Positions 22,149 through 32,863 are shown, counted from the first letter of the stretch. The stretch: DNA of 64,000 nucleotides from Streptomyces sp. TP-A0874 (GCF_001748085.1 NZ_BBZK01000003.1:310001-374000), one strand, 5' to 3'. Made by a program: numbers and translations. The notes: generated by a model not told the origin, from the letters alone.

Positions 22149-24743
22149 TCAGCCGCGCTCGCCCGCCGCCAGGTCGGCCCGCTGGGCGTGCATGGCCCGC
22201 TCCACGCCCGCCCGGGACTCCAGCACCAGCCGACGCAGCGCCGGTGTCGGCTCCGCCTCCGCCAGCCAGGCGTCCGTGGCGTCCAGGGTCTCCTGCGATA
22301 CCTCGAGCCGCGGGTAGAGGCCGACCACGATCTGCTGCGCCATCTCGTGGCTGAGCTCCTGCCAGACCTGGCTCAGGACGGCGAAGTAGTCACCCGTGTA
22401 CGGGGCCAGCAGGGCCCGCTGGTCGGGCTGGACGAAGCCGCCGATCACGGCTTCCTGCACGGCGTTGGGCAGCCCCTCGGCCTTCTTGGTGACCGGGTCG
22501 AGGACGGCGGCCCACGCCTCGGCCTTGGCCTCGGCGGTCGGCCGCGCCGCCCGAGCGGCGGCCGCGTGCTGTTCACCCGCCGAGGTCCGGTCCCGCTCCA
22601 GCTCGGCCTCGATGGCCTCGGCGCCGGCGCGGCCGGTCGCGGCCAGCCGCTGGAGCAGCCCCCACCGCAGTTCGGTGTCGACCGCCAGCCCCTCGATGGT
22701 CTCGGTTCCCTCCAGGAGCCGGGAGAGCAGGTCGAGTTGCTCATCGGTACGGGCCGTGGCGATGAACGCCCGGGCCCAGGCCAGCTGGTGGTCGCTGCCT
22801 GGCTCCGCGGAGCGGAGACCGTCCAGCGTCGCCTCGGTCCACCTGGCCAGCCCGGTCTCCCGCCACTCCGGGGCGGCGTAGAGGTCCAGGGCCAGCTTCA
22901 CCTGGCGGTGCAGCGACTGGACCAGCCCGATGTCGGGTTCCCCGGCGATGCCGGAGAGCACCAGGTCCAGGTAGTCCCGGGTGGGCAGCTCCCCGTCCCG
23001 GGTCATGTCCCAGGCGGAAGCCCAGCACAGAGCGCGCGGCAGCGAGGTCTCGAAGTCGGCCAGATGCCGGGTGACCACCGCCAGCGACTCCGGGTCGAGG
23101 CGCACCTTCGCGTAGGAGAGGTCGTCGTCGTTGAGCAGCACCACGGCCGGGCGCGCCCGGCCGACCAACTGCGGTACGGGGGTCAGCTCGCCGTCGACGT
23201 CCAGCTCGATCCGCTCGGTGCGGACCAGCCGGCCGTCGACCAGCTCGTAGGCGCCGACGGCGATCCGGTGCGGCCGCAGCGTCGGACGGCCGTGGGCGCC
23301 CGCCGGCAGCTCGGGCGCCTCCTGCCGGATCGCGAAGGAGCTGACCGTGCCGTCCTCGGCGGTCTCGATCTCGGGGCGCAGTACGTTGATCCCGGCGGTC
23401 TGGAGCCATGCCTCGGACCAGGCCTTCAGGTCCCGCCCCGAGGTCTCTTCCAGCGCGTTGAGCAGGTCGGAGAGGCGGGTGTTGCCCCACTCGTGGCGGC
23501 GGAAGTACTTCTGCACGCCCTTGAAGAACTCGTCCCGGCCGACATAGGCGACCAGTTGCTTGAGCACCGAGGCGCCCTTGGCGTAGGTGATGCCGTCGAA
23601 GTTGACCAGGACGTCGTCCAGGTCCTTGATGTCGGCCATGATGGGGTGGGTCGAGGGCAGTTGGTCCTGCCGGTAGGCCCAGGTCTTCATGGTGTTGGCG
23701 AAGGTGGTCCAGGCGTGCGGCCACCGGCTTCCTGGCGCGTGGGCCAGGCAGGCGATCGAGGTGTAGGTGGCGAACGACTCGTTCAGCCACAGGTCGTTCC
23801 ACCACTCCATGGTGACCAGGTCGCCGAACCACATGTGGGCCAGCTCGTGGAGGATGGTCTCGGCCCGCGTCTCGTAGGCGGTGTCGGTCACCTTCGAACG
23901 GAAGACGTACTGGTCGCGGATGGTCACCGCGCCCGCGTTCTCCATCGCCCCGGCGTTGAACTCCGGCACGAACAGCTGGTCGTACTTCTCGAACGGGTAG
24001 GGGTAGTCGAACTGCTCCTCGAACCAGTCGAACCCCTGCCGGGTGACGTCGAAGATGGCCTCCGCGTCCAGGTGCTCGGCGAGCGAGGGACGGCAGTACA
24101 GCCCCAGCGGCACGGTGCGCCCGCCGCCCTCCCAGCTGCTGTGCACGCTGTGGTAGGGGCCGGCGATGAGCGCGGTGATGTAAGTCGAGATCCGTGGTGT
24201 CGGGGCGAAGCGCCACACGCCGTCCTCGACGCTCTCCGGCGCGGGCGAGTTGGAGACCACCGTCCAGCCCTCCGGGGCCTTCACGGTGAACCGGAAGGTC
24301 GCCTTGAGGTCGGGCTGCTCGAAGGAGGCGAAGACCCTCCGGGCGTCCGGCACCTCGAACTGCGTGTAGAGGTACGTCTCCTGGTCCACCGGATCGACGA
24401 AGCGGTGGAGCCCTTCGCCGGTGTTGGTGTACGCGCACTCCGCGACGACCCGGAGTTCGTTGCCGCCGGCGCGGAGGTCCGCCAGCGCGATCCGGCAGTC
24501 CTGGAAGACCGCGGCCGGGTCGAGCGCGGTGCCGTTCAGCACCACCTCCAGCACGCGGGGCGCCACCAGGTCGATGAAGGAGGAGGCGCCGCCCTCCGCG
24601 GAGTCGAAGCGGACCGTGGTGACCGAGCGGTAGGTACCGCCCTCCCGGGCCCCGCTCAGATCGAGGTCGACCTCGTAGGAGTCGACGGTCAGCAGGCGTG
24701 CCCGCTCGCGGGCTTCTTCGCGGGTCAGATTCGTGCCAGGCAC
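22149..24743 (-). CDS. pepN: Aminopeptidase N (M1 zinc metallopeptidase), copy 1
   Basis: The 864-residue enzyme removes N-terminal residues from peptides in the cytosol. The substrate-binding GAMEN motif is at 265-269, the zinc site HELAH at 299-303 with the third ligand Glu322 in LWLNESFA, and the catalytic region YAKGASVLKQL follows. The length is typical for actinobacterial PepN (about 860). The C-terminal ERAP1-like helical domain is present to the end. I chose GTG 24743, with AGGAG 8 bases upstream. It lies 99 bases downstream of asd on the same strand, but a perfect hairpin separates them. A second full-length copy lies at 27394-30003. Confidence 0.96.
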   Translation of the reverse strand: MPGTNLTREEARERARLLTVDSYEVDLDLSGAREGGTYRSVTTVRFDSAEGGASSFIDLVAPRVLEVVLNGTALDPAAVFQDCRIALADLRAGGNELRVVAECAYTNTGEGLHRFVDPVDQETYLYTQFEVPDARRVFASFEQPDLKATFRFTVKAPEGWTVVSNSPAPESVEDGVWRFAPTPRISTYITALIAGPYHSVHSSWEGGGRTVPLGLYCRPSLAEHLDAEAIFDVTRQGFDWFEEQFDYPYPFEKYDQLFVPEFNAGAMENAGAVTIRDQYVFRSKVTDTAYETRAETILHELAHMWFGDLVTMEWWNDLWLNESFATYTSIACLAHAPGSRWPHAWTTFANTMKTWAYRQDQLPSTHPIMADIKDLDDVLVNFDGITYAKGASVLKQLVAYVGRDEFFKGVQKYFRRHEWGNTRLSDLLNALEETSGRDLKAWSEAWLQTAGINVLRPEIETAEDGTVSSFAIRQEAPELPAGAHGRPTLRPHRIAVGAYELVDGRLVRTERIELDVDGELTPVPQLVGRARPAVVLLNDDDLSYAKVRLDPESLAVVTRHLADFETSLPRALCWASAWDMTRDGELPTRDYLDLVLSGIAGEPDIGLVQSLHRQVKLALDLYAAPEWRETGLARWTEATLDGLRSAEPGSDHQLAWARAFIATARTDEQLDLLSRLLEGTETIEGLAVDTELRWGLLQRLAATGRAGAEAIEAELERDRTSAGEQHAAAARAARPTAEAKAEAWAAVLDPVTKKAEGLPNAVQEAVIGGFVQPDQRALLAPYTGDYFAVLSQVWQELSHEMAQQIVVGLYPRLEVSQETLDATDAWLAEAEPTPALRRLVLESRAGVERAMHAQRADLAAGERG

Positions 24744-24791
24744 CGGGTCATCTCCTTGCTTTCTCGGACTCGGGCCATCCTTCCACGCGAC

Positions 24792-24818
24792 GGGGCCCGG
24801 ACGATCAGTCCGGGCCCC
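24792..24818 (-). terminator. Perfect 11-bp terminator hairpin after asd
   Basis: GGGGCCCGGAC pairs with GTCCGGGCCCC around the loop GATCA. It separates asd from the downstream pepN-type gene. Confidence 0.85.
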
Positions 24819-24842
24819 AGCTCGCCGCTCCGACGGACGGAC

Positions 24843-25985
<1,143 letters not shown>

Positions 25986-26156
25986 TCATGGTGTTCTGTA
26001 CTGCCGGATTCGGCCAGAGGAATGGTTCCGGTCAGTTTGGCCGGTAGCACGCCGGGGGGAGCAACGGTCTGCGAGGACGCTGGAGTCCTCCCGGGTGTCG
26101 GACGGGCGCCGCGGCGCGCCCGACGACCTCGGCGGTCTCAGCGAAAGGACGGCTTC

Positions 26157-27326
26157 ATGGGCGTACGTACGGCGCGCGGCAAGATCGTGGGAGTCCTGGT
26201 GGCGCTGGCCACCACCGGAGCCGTGTTCGCCATTCCCACGGCGACCGCCCTCGACCACTCGGCGCCCGCCGGGCACCAGGCGACCAGGGAAGCCATGGAC
26301 GCGCAGGTGGCGGCAGGGGTCCCCGGCGTGCTCGGGGAGGTCCGGGTCGGGCCGGGTGACGGACGGGTCTGGGGAGGCACTGCGGGCGTCGCCGACCTGC
26401 GGACCGAGCGCCCGCGACTGCCAGAGGACCGCTTCCGGGCCGGCAGCATCACCAAGAGCTTCGTGGCCACCCTCGTACTCCAGCTCGAGGCGGAGGGGAG
26501 GCTCAGCCTGGACGACACCGTGGAGGAGTGGCTGCCCGGCGTGGTCCGGGGCCACGGCCACGACGGCAGCGCCGTCACCATCCGGCAGTTGCTCAACCAC
26601 ACCAGCGGCGTCTACAGCTACAACGCCGACCCCGAGCTCCAGGAGGGCGTCTTCGGCCCGGGCTTCGAGAAGCACCGCTTCGACACCTGGGCGCCGCGGC
26701 AGCTGGTGGATATCGCCATGCGGCACGAGCCGGACTTCGCACCGGGGACCGCCTGGGGCTACTCGAACACCAACTACGTACTCGCCGGCATGATCGTGGA
26801 GAAGGCGACGCACGGCACATACGCCGAGGCGGTCGAGCGGCGCATCCTCGCCCCCCTCGGGATGCGCTCCACCGCCCTGCCGGGGGTGGCCGTCACGATG
26901 CCCGTGCCGCACGGTCGGGCCTACTCCTCGCTCGGCGCCACCGGGCTGACCGACGAGGTCCGCGACACCACCGAGCTCAGCCCCACCATCGCGGGCCCGG
27001 CGGGCGAGATCATCTCCACCGCCGGGGACCTCAACCGCTTCTACCGGGCCCTGCTCCGCGGTGAGCTGCTCCCCGAGCCCCAGCAGCGCGAGCTGCTGAC
27101 CACCGTGCCCACCGGGCAGGGGAGCATGCGGTACGGGCTCGGCCTCTCCGTCGAGCGCCTCTCCTGCGGTGTGACCGTCTACGGACACGGCGGAGGCATC
27201 CACGGATCGAGTTCACTCGCCCACACCACCCGCGACGGCGACCACTCGGCCGTCTTCAACATCAACGCCGACTACGCGGGCGACCTCTCGAAACTCTCGG
27301 AGGCCGAGTTCTGCGGCACCGACTGA
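26157..27326 (+). CDS. Secreted serine hydrolase of the beta-lactamase / D-Ala-D-Ala carboxypeptidase fold
   Basis: The 389-residue protein has a signal peptide (hydrophobic 10-30, ending near TATALD). The class C / R61-type active site is complete: SITK at 97-100 with nucleophile Ser97 and Lys100, the YSN motif at 202-204 in WGYSNTNY, and a KTG-equivalent HGGG in VYGHGGGIHG near residue 350. This group includes D,D-carboxypeptidases, esterases and D-aminopeptidases, and sequence alone does not separate them. The start ATG 26157 has AAAGGA at 26144-26149. It lies between divergent asd and convergent pepN copy 2. Single cysteines near the end (RLSCGVTVYG, EAEFCGTD) could form a disulfide. Confidence 0.9.
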   Translation: MGVRTARGKIVGVLVALATTGAVFAIPTATALDHSAPAGHQATREAMDAQVAAGVPGVLGEVRVGPGDGRVWGGTAGVADLRTERPRLPEDRFRAGSITKSFVATLVLQLEAEGRLSLDDTVEEWLPGVVRGHGHDGSAVTIRQLLNHTSGVYSYNADPELQEGVFGPGFEKHRFDTWAPRQLVDIAMRHEPDFAPGTAWGYSNTNYVLAGMIVEKATHGTYAEAVERRILAPLGMRSTALPGVAVTMPVPHGRAYSSLGATGLTDEVRDTTELSPTIAGPAGEIISTAGDLNRFYRALLRGELLPEPQQRELLTTVPTGQGSMRYGLGLSVERLSCGVTVYGHGGGIHGSSSLAHTTRDGDHSAVFNINADYAGDLSKLSEAEFCGTD

Positions 27327-27329
27327 GCG

Positions 27330-27358
27330 GGGGGCCGCGCCTGCCGGGCGCGGCCCCC
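27330..27358. terminator. Bidirectional 11-bp terminator hairpin
   Basis: GGGGGCCGCGC pairs perfectly with GCGCGGCCCCC around a 7-base loop. It lies between the convergent serine hydrolase and pepN copy 2 genes and can serve both. Confidence 0.85.
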
Positions 27359-27393
27359 GTCAGCGGGCTGCTGCGAGCCGAGGCGGGCCGGGA

Positions 27394-30003
27394 TCAGCCC
27401 GCCGCGGCGTCGCACGCCTGACCGCGCAGTCCGCGCGCCAGATCGTCCTGTGCCTCCAGCACCAGCCGGCGTAGGGCGGGCGGGGCGTCCGGGTGCTGCT
27501 CCAGCCAGTCCCGGGCCAGGTCCAGAGTCTTCTGGTCGGCCTGGAGCGCCGGGAAGAAGCCCCGGACGATCTCCATCGCGATCTCGATGGAACGCTCCTG
27601 CCAGACCCGTTCCAGCATCTCGAAGTACCGGGGCGCGTACGGAGCGAGGAGCTCCCGCTGCCCCGACTGGTTGAAGCCGGCGACAACCGAGGCGACCAGC
27701 GCGTTCGAGCGCCGGTCCGACTCGATGACATCGGCCCACGCCTCCGCCTTGACCTTGGTGGACGGGCGGGCCGCCAGACAGCGCATGTGGTGGCGCTGGC
27801 CCGAGGCGGTGTTGTCGCGGGTCAGCTCCGCGGTGAGCACCGTGTCGTCCGCGAGACCGTGCGCGGCCAGTGGCTCCAGGAAGGCCCAGCGGAGCTCCTG
27901 GTCGACCTCCAGCCCGTCGATCTTCGCGGAGCCCGCGAGCAGCCCCCGCAGCAGTTGGAGATCGGCCGACTCGCCCGCCACCTGGGCGAAGAACCGCGCC
28001 CAGGCCAACTGGTGGTCGCTACCGGGAGCGGCGAGCCGCAGTTCGCCGAGGGCACCCTCCGCCAACGCCCGGGCGCTGCGCTCCCGGCGCTCCGGCGCGG
28101 TGTAGTGGACCAGCGCCGACCGGGCCCAGGCGTGCACCATCTGCAGCACGCCGATGTCGCTCTCCCCGCCGGCGCAGCGCAGCACCAGGTCGAGGAAGTC
28201 CCGGGCCGGCATCAGCGCGTCCCGGGTGAGGTTCCACAGCGCCGTCCAGCACTGCGCCCGGGCCAGCGGTTCGCTCAGGTCGCCGAGGTGGTGGCGGAGG
28301 GTGTCGAGCGAGACCTCGTCGAAGCGGGTCTTGCAGTAGGTCAGGTCCTCGTCGTTCACCAGGATCAGCTCTGGCCGCTGGACGCCGGTCAGCTCCTCGA
28401 CGACGGTGCTCGGACCGGTCACGTCCAGCTCCGCGCGGGCGTAGCGGACCAGGGAGCCGCCGGCGTCGGGGCGGTGGTACAGGCCGACCGCCACCCGGTG
28501 GGGGCGCAGCCGCACCGTGCCGTCGGCGGCCGGGTCGGCCTCCTGGTGGACGGTCAGCTGGGTGATCCGGTCGTTGGCGTCGTAGGTGGCCTGCGGGGTC
28601 AGGGTGTTGACGCCCGAGGTCTGCAGCCAGGCCCGCGACCAGGCCGCCATGTCCCGGCCGGAGGTCTCCTCCAGCACCGACAACAGGTGCTCCAGCCGGG
28701 TGTTGCCGTAGGCGTGCCGCTTGAAGTAGCGGCGGGCGCCCTCCAGGAAGGCGTCCCGGCCGACGTACGCCACCAGTTGCTTGAGCACGGCCGCGCCCTT
28801 GGCGTAGGTGATGCCGTCGAAGTTGAGCTTGGCGTCCTCAAGGTCGCGGATGTCGGCCGTGATCGGGTGGGTGGAGGGCAGTTGGTCGGCCCGGTAGGCC
28901 CACGCCTTGCGGCGGTTGGCGAAGGTGATCCAGCCGTCGCGGAAGCGGGTCGACTCCACCAACGAGAAGGTGCCCATGAAGTCGGCGAAGGACTCCTTGA
29001 GCCACAGGTCGTCCCACCACTCCATGGTGACCAGGTCGCCGAACCACATGTGGGCCATCTCGTGGAGGATGACGGTGGCCCGGTTCTCGTAGGAGGTGTC
29101 GGTCACCTTCCCGCGGAAGACGAACGCCTCGTTGAAGGTGACGCAGCCCGGGTTCTCCATCGCCCCCAGGTTGTACTCGGGCACGAACGCCTGGTCGTAC
29201 TTCCCGAAGGGGTACGGGTAGTCGAAGTGTTCGTGGAAGAAGTCCAGTCCCTGTTTGGTGACGGTGAAGATGTCGTCCGCGTCGAAGTGCGGGGCGAGGC
29301 TCCTGCGGCAGAGCGCGGCCAGCGGGATCTCCAGCTCGGTGCCGTCCTCGAAGACCCGGCGGTAGTCGTCGCGCACCAGGTGGTAGGGGCCGGCGAGCAC
29401 CGTGGTGATGTAGGTGGAGATCGGCTCGGTGGGCAGGAACCGCCAGGTCGCGCCGGCTCCGTCGGCCGCGGGTGAGACCCCGCCGTCCTGCGCGCCGTTG
29501 CTCAGCACCGTCCACTCTTCCGGAGCCGTCACCGAGAAGGAGAAGGGCGCCTTGAGGTCCGGCTGCTCGAAGTTGGCGAACACCCGGCGTGCGTCGGCCG
29601 GCTCGTACTGGGTGTAGAGGTAGACCTCGCCGTCCGCGGGGTCGACGAAGCGGTGCATCCCCTCACCCGTACGGCTGTAGGCGCAGCGGGCGTCGACGGT
29701 GAGGACGTTCTCCGCCCGCAGGTCCTCCAGCTCGAGCCGGGTACCGTCGAAGGCGGCGGCCGGGTCCAGCCGCCTGCCGTTGAGCACCGCGGAGTCCACC
29801 GCGGGGGCGAGCAGGTCCACGAAGGTGGCGGCGCCGGGCTCGGCGCAGCGGAAGCGAATGGTGGTGGTGGACCGGAAGGTCCGGGGCTCCTCAGCCGCCT
29901 CCCCGGTGGCCGACCGCAGATCGAGGGCGATCTCGTAACCGTCCACGGACAGCAGCCTGGACCGTTCACGGGCCTCGTCACGGGTCAAGTTCTCACCGGG
30001 CAC
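27394..30003 (-). CDS. Aminopeptidase N (M1 zinc metallopeptidase), copy 2
   Basis: This 869-residue protein is a full paralogue of the enzyme at 22149-24743. GAMEN is at 280-284, HEMAH at 314-318 with the third zinc ligand in LWLKESFA, and the same YAKGAAVLKQL stretch follows. All catalytic residues are kept, so both copies should be active. Start GTG 30003 has AGGAG 6 bases upstream; open frame further upstream to 30201 lacks a ribosome site. The two copies share long identical blocks around the zinc site but differ in the linker after GDLVTMEWW and in the C-terminal domain, which suggests an old duplication with different peptide preferences. Confidence 0.95.
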   Translation of the reverse strand: MPGENLTRDEARERSRLLSVDGYEIALDLRSATGEAAEEPRTFRSTTTIRFRCAEPGAATFVDLLAPAVDSAVLNGRRLDPAAAFDGTRLELEDLRAENVLTVDARCAYSRTGEGMHRFVDPADGEVYLYTQYEPADARRVFANFEQPDLKAPFSFSVTAPEEWTVLSNGAQDGGVSPAADGAGATWRFLPTEPISTYITTVLAGPYHLVRDDYRRVFEDGTELEIPLAALCRRSLAPHFDADDIFTVTKQGLDFFHEHFDYPYPFGKYDQAFVPEYNLGAMENPGCVTFNEAFVFRGKVTDTSYENRATVILHEMAHMWFGDLVTMEWWDDLWLKESFADFMGTFSLVESTRFRDGWITFANRRKAWAYRADQLPSTHPITADIRDLEDAKLNFDGITYAKGAAVLKQLVAYVGRDAFLEGARRYFKRHAYGNTRLEHLLSVLEETSGRDMAAWSRAWLQTSGVNTLTPQATYDANDRITQLTVHQEADPAADGTVRLRPHRVAVGLYHRPDAGGSLVRYARAELDVTGPSTVVEELTGVQRPELILVNDEDLTYCKTRFDEVSLDTLRHHLGDLSEPLARAQCWTALWNLTRDALMPARDFLDLVLRCAGGESDIGVLQMVHAWARSALVHYTAPERRERSARALAEGALGELRLAAPGSDHQLAWARFFAQVAGESADLQLLRGLLAGSAKIDGLEVDQELRWAFLEPLAAHGLADDTVLTAELTRDNTASGQRHHMRCLAARPSTKVKAEAWADVIESDRRSNALVASVVAGFNQSGQRELLAPYAPRYFEMLERVWQERSIEIAMEIVRGFFPALQADQKTLDLARDWLEQHPDAPPALRRLVLEAQDDLARGLRGQACDAAAG

Positions 30004-30188
30004 GACGGCTCCTTCGTTCTCTTCACGGCTGAATATCCGCGTCTCATTCTCCGGACATCGCCATAGTGTCACGGAGGTCCGACGGACGCCGGTGCGGGAA
30101 TGGTGGGGGCTGCGGCCTGGTTCCCCCTCAAGCGCCGCCGTCCGAACGGCCCACGACCGCTGTCCCGACTCTCCTGAGGAGGAGCTCC

Positions 30189-30827
30189 GTGACCACCGCA
30201 CCCGAGAAGACCCCTGCCGACTTCTGGTTCGACCCCATCTGCCCCTGGGCCTGGCTGACCTCGCGCTGGATGGCCGAGGTGGAGAAGGTCCGAGCGGTGG
30301 AGGTGCGCTGGCACGTGATGAGCCTGGCGGTCCTCAACGAGCCCCGGATGGACGAGTTGCCCAAGGAGTACCAGGAGACGATCAGGACGGCCTGGGCTCC
30401 GGTACGGGTCTGCGTCGCAGCCGAGCAGGAGCACGGGAGCGAGGTGCTCGGACGGCTCTACACGGCGCTCGGCACCCGTTTCCACAACCGGGGCGAGGGG
30501 CGCGGCCGCGAGGTGATCGAGGCGGCTCTGCGCGACACCGGTCTGCCCGCCGAGCTGGCAGAGGCGGGCGACTCCGACCGCTACGACGCGGAGCTGAGGG
30601 CCTCACACCAGAAGGGCATCGAGCTGGTCGGGCAGGACGTCGGCACACCGGTGATCGCGGTGCCGGGCCCCGAGGGCGAGCAGGTCGCCTTCTTCGGCCC
30701 GGTGGTCACGCCCGCCCCCAAGGGGGAGGCCGCGGCCCGGCTGTGGGACGGCAGCCTGCTGGTCGCCTCGACCCCGGGCTTCTACGAGATCAAGCGGACC
30801 CGCACCGAGCGGCCGTCCTTCGACTGA
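30189..30827 (+). CDS. DsbA-fold protein, mycothiol-dependent nitroreductase (Rv2466c) family, CPWA active site
   Basis: The 212-residue protein opens with FWFDPICPWAWLTSRW, the signature of the actinobacterial Rv2466c-like DsbA/FrnE group, then continues with the helical insertion and the cis-Pro loop GTPVIAVPGPEG. There is no signal peptide, so it acts in the cytosol. Rv2466c uses a CxxC and mycothiol to reduce nitro-compounds and disulfides. Here the second Cys is Ala (Cys18-Pro-Trp-Ala21), so a monothiol mechanism with mycothiol is expected. The start GTG 30189 is preceded by GAGGAGGAGCT. It is divergent from pepN copy 2 and followed by a very strong terminator. Confidence 0.88.
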   Translation: MTTAPEKTPADFWFDPICPWAWLTSRWMAEVEKVRAVEVRWHVMSLAVLNEPRMDELPKEYQETIRTAWAPVRVCVAAEQEHGSEVLGRLYTALGTRFHNRGEGRGREVIEAALRDTGLPAELAEAGDSDRYDAELRASHQKGIELVGQDVGTPVIAVPGPEGEQVAFFGPVVTPAPKGEAAARLWDGSLLVASTPGFYEIKRTRTERPSFD

Positions 30828-30893
30828 CCACCGTCCCGTCCTCTGGCACCCGGCCCGGGGCGGGCACCGCTCGCCGACGCTCGGAGGAGGGAC

Positions 30894-30935
30894 GGCGAGG
30901 CCCCCGCACGGCACGGACCGTGCGGGGGCCTCGCC
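30894..30935 (+). terminator. Perfect 18-bp terminator hairpin
   Basis: GGCGAGGCCCCCGCACGG pairs perfectly with CCGTGCGGGGGCCTCGCC around a 6-base loop. It lies 66 bases after the nitroreductase-like gene and faces the sodF 3' end, so it may serve both. Confidence 0.9.
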
Positions 30936-31091
30936 TTCCGCCTGCCGTGAAGGGTGAGAAGACGATCACGAGCAGGGGCCTGCGACGTCACCGGCCGGGG
31001 CGGACCCGGACGGTGCGGTACGCGGAGTTCGCGGTCTGGTGCGCGACAGCGGGCGCGTCTCCCGCTCCCGCCGGAGTGGCGCCGCGGGTCG

Positions 31092-31733
31092 TCAGGGGGC
31101 GACGATGAGCCCGGCGGCCCGCTCCTTGGCGGCGAGATAGCGCTCGGAGACGTCCTGCCAGTTGACGACCTGCCACATCGCCTCGATGAAGTCGACCTTC
31201 TGGTTGCGGTACTGCAGGTAGAAGGCGTGCTCCCAGGCGTCGAAGACCAGGATCGGGATGCTCCCCTGGCCGACGTTGCCCTGGTGGTCGTAGACCTGCT
31301 CCACGATCAGCCGCTCGCTGACCGGCTCGTAGGCGAGGACCCCCCAGCCGGATCCCTGGGTGCTGGCGGAGGCCTTGGAGAGCTGCGCCTTGAACCGGGC
31401 GAAGGAACCGAAGTGCTCGGCGATGGCGTCGGCCAGCTCTCCGGTGCCGTCCTTCTCCAGCGGCTCACCGCCGCCGTCGCCGGACATGTTCCGCCAGTAG
31501 ATGCTGTGCAGGATGTGGCCGGAGAGATGGAACGCGAGGTTCTTCTCCAGCGCGTTGAGCGCGCCCCACTGGTCCTTCTCCCTGGCCTCGGCCAACTGCT
31601 CGAGTGTGTCGTTCGCGCCCTTGACATACGCCGCGTGGTGCTTGTCGTGGTGCAGCTCGATGATCTCGCCGCTGATGACCGGCTCCAAGGTGGAGTAGTC
31701 GTAGGGGAGTTCAGGGAGTGTGTAGGTAGCCAT
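31092..31733 (-). CDS. sodF: Fe-type superoxide dismutase
   Basis: The 213-residue enzyme converts superoxide to oxygen and hydrogen peroxide in the cytosol. Metal ligands are visible: His in the N-terminal [12 protein letters not shown], His in [12 protein letters not shown], and Asp and His in [13 protein letters not shown]. The length and the [11 protein letters not shown] stretch fit the iron-zinc SodF of Streptomyces, which replaces nickel SodN when nickel is scarce. A Nur box lies 22 bases upstream of the start, which supports nickel-dependent repression. No sodN gene is in this window. Confidence 0.95.
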   Translation of the reverse strand: MATYTLPELPYDYSTLEPVISGEIIELHHDKHHAAYVKGANDTLEQLAEAREKDQWGALNALEKNLAFHLSGHILHSIYWRNMSGDGGGEPLEKDGTGELADAIAEHFGSFARFKAQLSKASASTQGSGWGVLAYEPVSERLIVEQVYDHQGNVGQGSIPILVFDAWEHAFYLQYRNQKVDFIEAMWQVVNWQDVSERYLAAKERAAGLIVAP

Positions 31734-32143
31734 ACCGAGCCTTGCCCTCCACTGTTGCGCATCAATTGCAAGTGCAGGCTAACAGCAATAGATCTTCCGG
31801 TGGGGGAGGTCGCCCGATCCGAGCCCAGGAGGTGCGCGGCCGAGAGGCGTCCCCGTCACGGGGAGCGTGCGGGTGAGCAGGATCACGCCGCGGGCCAGGC
31901 GGGCGCGGAACGCCGGTGAGCCGCCCGTTGTGTGGATGTCACCAAGCCCGCCGAGCGGCCTTTGTCTACGGCAGACGGTGAACGACCGTTGACTCCTGGG
32001 CTAGCGTCTGACCCCGGGAGGCGGCGCCGCCGTGCCCCGCTGTCCGAACTCCACACCTCCGTCCCCCGGCCGGGTGCCGCCGCCCGGCGGCCCGGGCCGC
32101 CCGGTCCGCGCCCTCGTCCACCTCACTCGCTGGAGCGATCCTG
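31734..32143. other. 410-base divergent intergenic region between sodF and bioY
   Basis: The sodF side carries the Nur box (31755-31771). The middle (about 31800-31930) is GC-rich without a supported gene. On the bioY side a TAGCGT at 32002-32007 is a candidate -10 box, and a TTGACT lies just before it but too close to be its -35. A GC-rich leader of about 130 bases then runs to the bioY start. Confidence 0.5.
31755..31771 (-). promoter_or_regulatory. Nur box in the sodF promoter
   Basis: TTGCGC-ATCAA-TTGCAA matches the reported Streptomyces Nur consensus tTGCaa-N5-ttGCAA at 10 of 12 positions. It lies 22 bases upstream of the sodF start codon, downstream of a TAGCCT -10 candidate on the same strand, so nickel-bound Nur would block transcription. 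Confidence 0.8.
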
Positions 32144-32743
32144 ATGAGCAGCACCACTGTCACCACCCACCCGGGTACGGTCCTCGCCGACCTGCTGCCC
32201 GCCGCCACCGCCACCCGGGCGCGGGTCCGGGACGCGGCCCTGGTCCTCGGCGGCGCGGCCCTCACCGGGGTCGCCGCGCAACTCGTCGTGCCGGTTCCGG
32301 GTTCGCCGGTCCCGGTGACCGGCCAGACCTTCGCCGCGCTGCTCGTCGGCGCCTCGCTCGGAACCGGCCGCGGCTTCCTCTCGCTCGCCCTCTACACCGT
32401 GATGGGCATGGTCGGCGTGCCGTGGTTCGCGGAGGCCAGCTCCGGAGCCCTCGCCCCCTCCTTCGGCTACGTCCTCGGCATGCTGCTGGCCGGCACCCTC
32501 GTCGGCGCGCTGGCCCGCCGCGGCGGCGACCGGCACGTGCTGCGCACCGCGGGCACCATGGCGCTCGGCTCGGCGGTGATCTACGCGGTCGGTGTGCCCT
32601 ATCTGGCGGTCGCGGCCGACCTCTCGCTCGGCGAGGCCGTCGCCGCCGGACTGGTCCCGTTCCTGATCGGCGACGCCCTCAAGGCGGCCCTGGCGATGGG
32701 CGCGCTGCCCACCGCCTGGAAGCTCGCGGGGCGCAGGGGCTGA
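32144..32743 (+). CDS. bioY: Biotin transporter substrate-binding membrane subunit BioY
   Basis: The 199-residue protein has six predicted membrane helices and the BioY family landmarks: PVPGSPVPVTGQTFAALLVG near residue 50, GFLSLALYTVMGMVGVPWFA and PSFGYVLGM. BioY is the S component of energy-coupling factor transporters and takes up biotin. No bioM or bioN gene follows, so it works alone or with shared ECF subunits elsewhere. The start ATG 32144 has GGAG upstream. A perfect 16-bp hairpin ends the unit. Confidence 0.93.
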   Translation: MSSTTVTTHPGTVLADLLPAATATRARVRDAALVLGGAALTGVAAQLVVPVPGSPVPVTGQTFAALLVGASLGTGRGFLSLALYTVMGMVGVPWFAEASSGALAPSFGYVLGMLLAGTLVGALARRGGDRHVLRTAGTMALGSAVIYAVGVPYLAVAADLSLGEAVAAGLVPFLIGDALKAALAMGALPTAWKLAGRRG

Positions 32744-32771
32744 CACCGGCCACCGGGAGAGGCGAAGAACA

Positions 32772-32807
32772 GGTGCCGGTGCCCGCCCGGTGGCGGGCAC
32801 CGGCACC
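32772..32807 (+). terminator. Perfect 16-bp terminator hairpin after bioY
   Basis: GGTGCCGGTGCCCGCC pairs with GGCGGGCACCGGCACC around the loop CGGT. Confidence 0.9.
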
Positions 32808-32863
32808 GGGCGAACCGCGAACGTGCTGGCCACCCGGGAACGCGTGCCCGCCCGGGCCCATGG

